Below, in pieces: positions 6,990-12,005 of a stretch of 12,005 bases of DNA (positions are counted from its first letter, which is position 1; each line of letters opens with the position of its first letter). The DNA comes from an uncultured Pseudomonadota bacterium (GTDB lineage: Bacteria > Pseudomonadota > Gammaproteobacteria > Steroidobacterales > Steroidobacteraceae), in the NCBI GenBank assembly GCA_903910215.1, contig CAIVYV010000240.1, forward strand, positions 1 to 12,005, read 5' to 3'. The notes below the pieces were generated by a model. It did no database searches. It was not told the DNA's origin and was given only the letters and a program-made list of their open reading frames with translations. Both the position numbers and the translations under genes were made by a program.

Positions 6990-7995
6990 CGCGCCGGCGG
7001 CTGCTGAGGCGCCGCCAGCTGACGAGGCCGCTCAACAAGCAGCGGCTGCCGAGTCTGCACCGGCCGCGGAACAAACCGCGGCCGAGGCGGCAGCACAACT
7101 GCCGCCCATCATCATCAAGAAAGTCATGGCCGATGGTCATGCCGGTGGCCACGGTGGTGCTTGGAAAATTGCGCTCGCTGACATGATGACCGCCATGATG
7201 GCCTTTTTCTTGTTGATGTGGATTCTGGGTGCGACCGATGCCGATCAGCGTAAGAGCATCGCTGACTACTTCAAGCCGACGTCGGTCGTGACGATGGCGG
7301 ATAAGTCCGGCGGCTCGACGGGTTTCTTTGGTGGTATGTCGGTAATCGATCCCAAGGCTCTGCCGCAGCAAATGACCCAATCGGGCTTGATGCAGTTGCA
7401 GGCACCCGGTCGAGAGGAAGAAGAAAGCACGCATCCGGACGAAGCGATGCCCGAAGGGTTGAGTGAGGAAGAGCGCAAAAAAATCGCTGCTGAGCAGGAC
7501 GAGAAGCAGTTCGAAGCGTTGCAGAAGAAGCTCGAGCAGCAAATCCAGAGCGATGAAAAGACGGCAGACCTCATGACGGTCGTCAGCTTCGTCAAGGAAA
7601 AAGAGGGTCTGCGAATCGAGATTCTCGATGATGCGGGTTTCTCGATGTTCACTTCGGGCACCAACGCCATGGATCCTCAGGCGCGCGCACTGATGCAGAA
7701 GGTGGGCGAGAGCTTAAAAGGAATTGCTAACGAGGTGGCTGTTCGCGGACATACCGATAGTCATCAGTTCAAAGGCTCAGGTAACAACAATTGGAGTCTT
7801 TCGGCCAATCGCGCCGATGCGACCCGCCAACTCTTGAACACTATGGGTGTGGACGATTCGCGCTTCGCTCGTATCGAGGGCGTAGCCGACTCGCAGCCGG
7901 TGAATGCAGCCGATCCGTACGACCCCAAGAATCGTCGCATCAGCATCACTGTTCTGTATCGCGATCCGAGCCAGATCCCGACCCGCAAGGAATGA
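6970..7995 (+). CDS. motB: Flagellar motor stator protein MotB with extended N-terminus
   Basis: This 341-residue protein anchors the stator to peptidoglycan and carries the ion-binding aspartate. Residues 1-45 are an unusual Ala/Glu/Pro-rich stretch. They are followed by the classic PIIIKK segment, a Gly/His-rich turn and one membrane helix (about 68-87) with the proton-binding Asp71 in ALADMMTAMMAFFLLMW, equivalent to E. coli Asp32. A charged helical linker (about 148-195, EEEES and EEERKK) precedes the OmpA-like peptidoglycan-binding domain (about 205-332) with VRGHTDSHQF and the NWSLSANRADATRQLL helix. TAMMAFF after the Asp fits a proton-type stator better than sodium-type PomB, though this is inference. 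The ATG is set by GGAGG at 6959-6963. The stop overlaps the start of the Sel1 gene. Confidence 0.96.
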   Translation: MASEASNAPAAAEAPPADEAAQQAAAAESAPAAEQTAAEAAAQLPPIIIKKVMADGHAGGHGGAWKIALADMMTAMMAFFLLMWILGATDADQRKSIADYFKPTSVVTMADKSGGSTGFFGGMSVIDPKALPQQMTQSGLMQLQAPGREEEESTHPDEAMPEGLSEEERKKIAAEQDEKQFEALQKKLEQQIQSDEKTADLMTVVSFVKEKEGLRIEILDDAGFSMFTSGTNAMDPQARALMQKVGESLKGIANEVAVRGHTDSHQFKGSGNNNWSLSANRADATRQLLNTMGVDDSRFARIEGVADSQPVNAADPYDPKNRRISITVLYRDPSQIPTRKE

Positions 7996-8522
7996 TGTCG
8001 CGCACGATCATCAAGTCCGCAGGGTTCGTGCTGTTGCTGGCGGTGTCGTTACCGCAGGCCGCGCACGCGCAGTTTCTGGATGGCTTCAATCATTTTCAGA
8101 AAGGTGAGTTCTGCGAGGCGCGTGAAGCTTGGCTCGACGATGAGCCCGACGGCGACTCTTCGTCGGCATTTGGCATCGCAGAAACCTATTCGCGCGGCCT
8201 CTGCATCAAAGAGGATCAGGTCAAGGCGAGTCGTTGGTATCTGACGGCAGCACTGCGAGGTTTTTCCCGCGGGCGCGCCGAGATCGGCATTCGTTATGCG
8301 TATGGCAAGGGCGTAGAGCCGAGCGCCTACAAGTCTTATGTCTGGTTGTCGATCGCGCGACTGACGGCAGCGAAGTGGGAGACCGACTTTCGCGAAAACT
8401 TGGCCGTCAACATCAATTTGATGCGTCGCGCGTTGACGGCGGCAGAATTGGCGAACGCTGAAAAAGCCATTGCACAGTATCGGCAGACCTACCGGATGCC
8501 GCGCGAGTTCGAAATTCTTTGA
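7992..8522 (+). CDS. Secreted Sel1-repeat protein, possible MotX-like stator accessory factor
   Basis: This protein of 175-176 residues begins with two adjacent in-frame ATGs at 7992 and 7995; the first overlaps the motB stop as ATGA. AAGGA at 7987-7991 leaves almost no spacing to the first ATG and only 4 bases before the second. Counted from the second Met, residues 1-25 are a signal peptide ending in AHA before Gln26, so the mature protein is periplasmic. Sel1-like repeats follow: SAFGIAETYSRGLCIKEDQVKASRWYLTAA (about 57-86) and AEIGIRYAYGKGVEPSAYKSYVWLSIA (about 95-121), each described here by its span. A charged helical tail follows. Cys40 and Cys70 could form a disulfide. Sel1 proteins act as scaffolds for protein-protein contacts. 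Vibrio MotX, a stator-docking protein, is also an exported Sel1 protein with cysteines. The match is by layout only, and a generic Sel1 function is possible. Confidence 0.85.
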   Translation: MMSRTIIKSAGFVLLLAVSLPQAAHAQFLDGFNHFQKGEFCEAREAWLDDEPDGDSSSAFGIAETYSRGLCIKEDQVKASRWYLTAALRGFSRGRAEIGIRYAYGKGVEPSAYKSYVWLSIARLTAAKWETDFRENLAVNINLMRRALTAAELANAEKAIAQYRQTYRMPREFEIL

Positions 8523-8528
8523 CGAGTC

Positions 8529-9068
8529 TCAGCGCCCGAAGCGCGCGATCACGAAAGTACAAATCGGAAAGGTCGCGCCCTCGGCGTTGACGACTTCCCA
8601 GCGACTCGCTTTCCCCCACGCGATGGCCGCCTCGTTGAGCATCGAGAGCGGGGAGGGATCGGCTACTTCTACGGTCTTTTCGGTCGCTTCTGCAGGAGCG
8701 CAGATCTTCAGACCAACCGTGTCCGCTTTGAGACTCTGCCAATCGGCGGCAGTCATGAATTCGGAGACGTGTCGAAACGGCGCAATTCGCTGCACTCGCG
8801 CCACGGGTTTGAATGCCGGTACTGACGGCACGGCGGCCGATTCGACGTTGCCTTTGGGGGCGGCATCTGCGGGTGCGGAATCCGTGGGGGCAGTGTCTTG
8901 GGGTGACGACTCCGCCAAATCGAGACCCGACGTAGGCGACGTCGGAGCGGCCGGCGCCTCGACGCTTTCGATCGGTTTCGTCGACGTCGAGATGATGGAG
9001 CAGGCCGGCAAGCCCATGAGGCAGCCGAGTAATGCCGCTCGTGCGTAGCGTTGTGCCGAAGTACTCAC
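8529..9068 (-). CDS. Predicted lipoprotein of unknown function
   Basis: The chosen GTG start at 9068 gives 179 residues; a GTG at 9086 would add six. The N-terminus has a basic start, a hydrophobic stretch and the lipobox LPAC (acylated Cys at residue 23), so the product is expected to be a lipoprotein anchored after export. Residues of about 30-90 form a low-complexity Pro/Ala/Ser/Asp linker (repeats of SAPADAAP type). The C-terminal part of about 85 residues (FRHVSEFMTAADWQSLKA onward) looks folded and has two cysteines, in KICAP and FPICTF, that could pair. I do not recognise a family. It converges on the Sel1 gene with only six bases between stops, so there is no room for a separate terminator, and its start lies close to a divergent + strand gene. 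Confidence 0.75.
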   Translation of the reverse strand: MSTSAQRYARAALLGCLMGLPACSIISTSTKPIESVEAPAAPTSPTSGLDLAESSPQDTAPTDSAPADAAPKGNVESAAVPSVPAFKPVARVQRIAPFRHVSEFMTAADWQSLKADTVGLKICAPAEATEKTVEVADPSPLSMLNEAAIAWGKASRWEVVNAEGATFPICTFVIARFGR

Positions 9069-9087
9069 GGCAGGTGATACTAGCACG

Positions 9088-9801
9088 GTGGTTACGAAGC
9101 CCGATTTTCGACTGTGGCGACCGAGCGGCGGGTTGGCCTGGCATTGGCGGGCATGGCGCGCTGCGCAGCGCTATCGGCCATTCAGGCTAGCGATCGAGTC
9201 TTGGCTGACTGAATGGTCGCCGCCCTGTGCTCGACTCATTTTGGTTGGACCTAGCGCAGGCTGGACCTTGCCAGGCGCATGGTTGTCACGGTTTCACCAA
9301 ATCGTGGCCCTCGATTTGGATCCGCTGGCGCGTTGGTTTTTTGCGCTGAATCACTCCACCGGCCAAACCGAACTTCGGTGGCTACGAGGCGATTTGGTGA
9401 CCGAGCTTCCTCGGCGCTTGGCGGACTGGCCGGACGCGGCCGTTCTATTTTGCAACGTGTTGGGTCAACTTGCGGTCGAGCGCGAGGATCATGAGGCTGT
9501 GTTGGCGGAACTGCCCGGCATGCTGCAGCGGCATCACTGGGCGAGTTTTCATGATTGCTACACCAGTGATGTGTCGCTGCATGAATTCAAATCGCTCGTG
9601 CCGCTCAGTTTGCAGCGACGGATGAGCGCAGACGATTTGCAGCGCTTGGGATTGAGCGGCGAGTGGCGAGACCATGGAACCGGACAGCTGTTTCCTGCGG
9701 AGCATTCAAGAGCGTACTTTCCGTGGTGGATCCTTGAGGACAAGCTGCACTGGATCGAAGCGGCGACGATGACGCCTCAGTCCATAACGCCTCAAATATA
9801 A
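9088..9801 (+). CDS. Conserved hypothetical protein with class I methyltransferase-like Rossmann motif
   Basis: This 237-residue soluble protein starts at GTG 9088. Residues 50-57 (LILVGPSAG) look like the first strand and Gly-rich loop of a SAM-dependent methyltransferase. VALDLDP (73-79) has the acidic end of strand 2, GDL at 101-103 fits the third acidic position and AAVLFCNVLGQL (117-128) fits strand 4. The glycine loop is not a textbook GxGxG, so SAM binding is not certain. The N-terminus is rich in Trp and Arg, and the C-terminal half contains a conserved-looking SFHDCYTSD and an aromatic PAEHSRAYFPWWI segment. I do not recognise a named family. It diverges from the lipoprotein gene, and its last 10 bases overlap the convergent FemAB-like gene. 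Confidence 0.75.
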   Translation: MVTKPDFRLWRPSGGLAWHWRAWRAAQRYRPFRLAIESWLTEWSPPCARLILVGPSAGWTLPGAWLSRFHQIVALDLDPLARWFFALNHSTGQTELRWLRGDLVTELPRRLADWPDAAVLFCNVLGQLAVEREDHEAVLAELPGMLQRHHWASFHDCYTSDVSLHEFKSLVPLSLQRRMSADDLQRLGLSGEWRDHGTGQLFPAEHSRAYFPWWILEDKLHWIEAATMTPQSITPQI

Positions 9802-10748
9802 GTACCCGGAAGCGTGATCGCTCTGCCACCTGCACCGAGTTTGAATCGTGAGATGCCGGGCAGGCTTCGCGTGTTGATGACACCGAGGTCGAGCTCGATG
9901 ACTCCACGTTCGCGCAGTGCTGGCAACGAGCGCCACAGCAGCAAGTTGTGCAAATTGGCCTTTCTCGCGGCTTCGTTAGCCCACCCGATGTGATACGTGG
10001 CGCGATCGGCATGCAGCACGAAGAGCATTGCCGCCTGCAGGTCATTTTTTTGATTGGCTCTGGCGATCATGAACGAGGGCCGAGTCGTGCCTGCAGCTTC
10101 GACAAACCGTTCCACTAGTGCGACCGGCAGACCGGCGAATTTGCGGGCGCTACGCTGCTGTTCCTCCAGTCGGAGTAACGTACGCAAGCCCGAGTGGCTG
10201 CTGCCCACGTTGAGATCGCCATGCCAGTGTCTCTCAGCGTGGCTTAAGCGATTGCGCCAACGAGTCTCCATCGCGGTACGGATTTCTGCGGGTGGGCGAG
10301 TGAGGTCCAACACCACGGTGGAGAGACCGGTCATGACTTGGCGAAAACCCGCATATTCTTCGCCCAAACCCGTCGAGCGATCGTCGAACTCCGGTGTGAA
10401 GGCAGTGACGTGCAGCAGGCGATTACGCAAGGCTTTGCGAATGGCTACGAGGCACTCATGTCGCAGCGCCGCATCAAGTTGCGCGCGCGGGCTCCAGATC
10501 GGGCCGCGCGAGCAGGACGCGAATCCGAGATAACCGAGCAGGCTGCGTTCTAGGATCTGCGCGATCGCCAAGGTTTCGTCGTCCTCATTCGTCACGCGTA
10601 CCCGGCGAACGACAGAACCGAGCGAGCGCATCGCTTCGCCATACGCCCAGGTCTGTTCCCAGGCGCCGTGGCCCGCGTGATGGAACTCGCTCCATCGCGC
10701 TTGGTCGGGCTCGTCGATGACGACGTTGATGTTGTAAGGTAATGCCAT
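9792..10748 (-). CDS. FemAB/GNAT-fold acyl- or aminoacyltransferase-like protein
   Basis: This 318-residue protein resembles the double-GNAT FemAB family, whose members move amino acids or acyl groups onto peptidoglycan precursors or polysaccharides. An N-terminal half contains AWEQTWAYGEAMRSLG (about 33-48), typical of the family opening, then QILERSLLGYLGFASCSRGPIW. The second half contains RWRNRLSHAERH (about 168-179), AAMLFVLHADRATYHIGW and the ending DLGVINTRSLPGISRFKLGAG, which matches the C-terminal core of this fold. The substrate is unknown. The start is uncertain: ATG 10748 is chosen here, while GTG 10793 would add 15 residues and overlap the small divergent gene more deeply. At ATG 10748 the start codon shares the palindrome CATG with the start of the small + strand gene. 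No strong ribosome site is seen for either start. Confidence 0.8.
   Translation of the reverse strand: MALPYNINVVIDEPDQARWSEFHHAGHGAWEQTWAYGEAMRSLGSVVRRVRVTNEDDETLAIAQILERSLLGYLGFASCSRGPIWSPRAQLDAALRHECLVAIRKALRNRLLHVTAFTPEFDDRSTGLGEEYAGFRQVMTGLSTVVLDLTRPPAEIRTAMETRWRNRLSHAERHWHGDLNVGSSHSGLRTLLRLEEQQRSARKFAGLPVALVERFVEAAGTTRPSFMIARANQKNDLQAAMLFVLHADRATYHIGWANEAARKANLHNLLLWRSLPALRERGVIELDLGVINTRSLPGISRFKLGAGGRAITLPGTYI
10736..10739 (+). promoter_or_regulatory. Ribosome binding site of the 56-residue membrane protein gene
   Basis: AAGG within TAAGGT lies seven bases upstream of ATG 10747. It supports translation from that ATG and lies within the first codons of the divergent FemAB-like gene. 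Confidence 0.5.
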
Positions 10749-10917
10749 GTCCAAGCCGGTAAAGGGGATCGACGTCGGCAAGCCGCGGATCACCGCTTGG
10801 GGTCTATGGTACTTGTTCCTCTATCTTGGAGTACCTGTGATGCTGCTCGGTGCGCTCGTGGATCTGGCGATTCAGTGGTCCACCGGGTGGTGCGTCGGTT
10901 TATGGTGTATCGCATGA
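10747..10917 (+). CDS. Small hydrophobic membrane protein (56 residues)
   Basis: This short gene is easy to overlook because it encodes only 56 residues. The product has a basic polar start (MSKPVKGIDVGKPRITAWG) and then a hydrophobic, Trp/Leu-rich segment (about residues 18-42, WGLWYLFLYLGVPVMLLGAL and on) that should span the membrane. It ends in STGWCVGLWCIA with two cysteines. Three things support a real gene: an AAGG ribosome site seven bases upstream, a membrane-like composition unlike a random frame, and an ATGA overlap that couples its stop to the following lipoprotein gene. I do not recognise a family. Its start shares CATG with the chosen start of the divergent FemAB-like gene. It may be an envelope or assembly peptide working with the lipoprotein. 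Confidence 0.65.
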   Translation: MSKPVKGIDVGKPRITAWGLWYLFLYLGVPVMLLGALVDLAIQWSTGWCVGLWCIA

Positions 10918-11351
10918 AGATCGTGGTAGTGCTGCTCGCGTCGTATCTGTTGATTGGCTGTTCTGAGCAACGGTTGAGTTGCGACGATCCGTCGGTCACC
11001 GCCCGAGTCGCTGACATTTTGAAAGAGCGCGCGGTAGCAGAGTTCTCGTCCCAATGTCTCGGCGGGCGCTGGCCAGAGTCCCCGTCGGTGAAGTCGGCAT
11101 GTAGCGTCTTGAGCGGCAAGCCCGGGGAAGCCTGCCGAAATGCGTGTCGCGCGTTTTATGAAGACAATGCCGAAGTGACCTTGAGTTCTGTGACCGCCCG
11201 CTTCAAGGATTCGACAACCGACGCCCTGTCTTGTCAGGCCGACGCCAGAATCGACCTTGGCACCCAGGAAGTTGAACCGATCGAGGCGACCGTGCCTTAT
11301 CTCGCGCAGCCCGGGCCGGATGGCCCTCGCGTGGTTCTAGTAAGGCCGTAA
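10914..11351 (+). CDS. Cys-rich periplasmic lipoprotein of unknown function
   Basis: This 145-residue protein starts at ATG 10914, overlapping the stop of the small membrane protein gene as ATGA. The first 15 residues are a short lipoprotein signal (MKIVVVLLASYLLIG) before Cys16 in the lipobox LIGC. The mature part carries six further cysteines (23, 48, 63, 74, 78, 107), which suggests an exported protein with disulfides. The opening CDDPSVTARVADILKE together with the later VTLSSVTARFKDST and LSCQADARIDL resembles small periplasmic domains in which an N-terminal Cys bonds to a Cys in a later beta strand. That similarity is by eye and I assign no family name. A longer in-frame reading from a GTG or ATG upstream is not needed, because the lipobox is properly placed from 10914. 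Confidence 0.8.
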   Translation: MKIVVVLLASYLLIGCSEQRLSCDDPSVTARVADILKERAVAEFSSQCLGGRWPESPSVKSACSVLSGKPGEACRNACRAFYEDNAEVTLSSVTARFKDSTTDALSCQADARIDLGTQEVEPIEATVPYLAQPGPDGPRVVLVRP

Positions 11352-11399
11352 TCCAACCAGTAAGATATTGCATCCTTTGGTTTGCTCGATAGGCTGGTC

Positions 11400-12005
11400 A
11401 TGGAAGACTTGCTGCTGATTCCCTTTGCCGATTACTGGTGGGCGTATGCCGGGTTCATCATCGCGTTGCTCGCGATTTTGGCCTTCGATCTTGGGGTGTT
11501 CAGCAAGCCGGGCACTGTCCCGAGTCTGAAATCAGCGTCGATTCGCAGCGTCATCTTCATCGCGTTGGCGCTGGCCTTTAACTACGGCCTCTATCAATTC
11601 CTGCTGTACGACTTGCCGACCCGGCCTGAGCTTGCCGGCATGGATCATGCGCAGCTCGCGCGGGATACCTCTTTCGAGTTCCTGGCCGGTTATGTGGTCG
11701 AGTACGCACTGGCGATTGATAACGTCTTCGTCTTCGTCGCGGTGTTCTCCTATTTCGCCGTGCCGGTGCAGTATCAGCAAAAGGTACTGTTTTACGGAAT
11801 CATGGGCGCGATTCTGTTCCGAGCCTTGTTCATCTCGCTTGGCTCGATCCTGATGCAGTACGAGTGGATTGTGGTGATCTTCGGTGTATTCCTGATCCTC
11901 ACCGGTTTCAAGATCCTGTTTCTGCCGGAAAAGCCGCTCGATCCTGCGCGCAATCCCATCATCCTCGGCGTCAAGAAGTTGTTCCCGGTCACGCCGGCGT
12001 TCCAC
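11400..12005 (+). CDS. TerC/Alx-family integral membrane protein (partial, 5' part)
   Basis: The first 202 codons of a gene that runs off the right edge are seen. Start ATG 11400 gives MEDLLLIPFADYWWAYAGF followed by membrane helices at about 15-35, 48-70, 95-118, 128-150 and 153-175. Family landmarks are FDLGVF (29-34), the EYALAIDNVFVF motif (101-112) with Asp107-Asn108 and YGIMGAILFRALFI (132-145). TerC/Alx proteins are membrane transport proteins linked to manganese export, redox or pH stress and tellurite resistance. The form with this spacing is the roughly 320-residue Alx-type. Only 48 bases separate it from the preceding lipoprotein gene, so the manganese riboswitch seen before some family members is not present. 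No strong ribosome site is seen. Confidence 0.92.
   Translation, partial: MEDLLLIPFADYWWAYAGFIIALLAILAFDLGVFSKPGTVPSLKSASIRSVIFIALALAFNYGLYQFLLYDLPTRPELAGMDHAQLARDTSFEFLAGYVVEYALAIDNVFVFVAVFSYFAVPVQYQQKVLFYGIMGAILFRALFISLGSILMQYEWIVVIFGVFLILTGFKILFLPEKPLDPARNPIILGVKKLFPVTPAFH

Noticed and set aside
6999..7104. A repeat array in the GC-rich start of motB
   Set aside because: The repetitiveness comes from Ala and Glu codons in a low-complexity protein tail. There is no regular DNA repeat unit.
8413..9144. A 243-codon - strand open frame in another frame across the lipoprotein gene
   Set aside because: It overlaps the lipoprotein frame and the start of the next gene and is very rich in Arg, Ser and Gly. 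The competing frame has a proper signal peptide and lipobox.
10790..11119. A 109-codon - strand open frame opposite the Cys-rich lipoprotein, abutting the FemAB-like gene
   Set aside because: Its product is polar and low in structure. The + strand frames have a lipobox, a membrane helix and coupled starts.
11352..11399. A manganese (yybP-ykoY) riboswitch before the TerC/Alx-family gene
   Set aside because: Only 48 bases separate the genes, too little for the riboswitch, and no matching stems are visible.
11532..12005. A - strand open frame through the right edge opposite the TerC-family gene
   Set aside because: The + strand frame has the complete family motifs (FDLGVF, EYALAIDN). The - strand product is a charged Arg/Glu/Asp-rich shadow.

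Overview
The window is a compact, roughly 58% GC bacterial chromosome segment. The gene families (short-form malic enzyme, proton-type MotA/MotB stator, glgP-glgB pair, FemAB/GNAT protein, TerC) suggest a flagellated Gram-negative proteobacterium, most likely a gammaproteobacterium. That placement is an inference from gene content and protein style, not from a marker gene. I see no phage, transposase, tRNA, rRNA or CRISPR signal. No gap without a gene is longer than 133 bases.

Layout. (1) At 1-1119 on the + strand lie the 3' end of a malic enzyme gene, a five-helix membrane protein that starts on the last base of the malic enzyme stop codon, and a small winged-helix protein that overlaps the membrane gene. 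(2) At 1097-5992 on the - strand is a glycogen operon read as arsR-type regulator, glgP (glycogen phosphorylase), glgB (branching enzyme). The regulator and glgP overlap by 4 bases, and glgP and glgB are 13 bases apart. (3) A 133-base divergent intergenic region (5993-6125) separates this from a + strand flagellar stator operon, motA-motB, followed by a secreted Sel1-repeat protein translationally coupled to motB (6126-8522). (4) At 8529-10748 are envelope and unknown genes: a - strand lipoprotein, a + strand protein with a methyltransferase-like Rossmann motif, and a - strand FemAB/GNAT-fold protein. (5) At 10747-11351 on the + strand are a 56-residue membrane protein and a Cys-rich lipoprotein coupled by an ATGA overlap. 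(6) From 11400 to the window end is the 5' part of a TerC/Alx-family membrane protein gene.

How the genes work together. GlgP releases glucose-1-phosphate from glycogen and GlgB makes the branches. Their first co-transcribed gene is a regulator from a lineage close to arsenic-type ArsR proteins, but it has no cysteine at all, so it probably senses something else or is controlled only by its own level. MotA and MotB form the ion-driven stator. The exported two-cysteine Sel1 protein behind them resembles the stator-associated MotX in layout and is a candidate stator accessory factor. The least explained parts are the membrane protein plus winged-helix pair, the 56-residue membrane protein whose start shares a CATG with the divergent FemAB-like gene, and the Ala/Pro/Glu-rich N-terminal extension of MotB.
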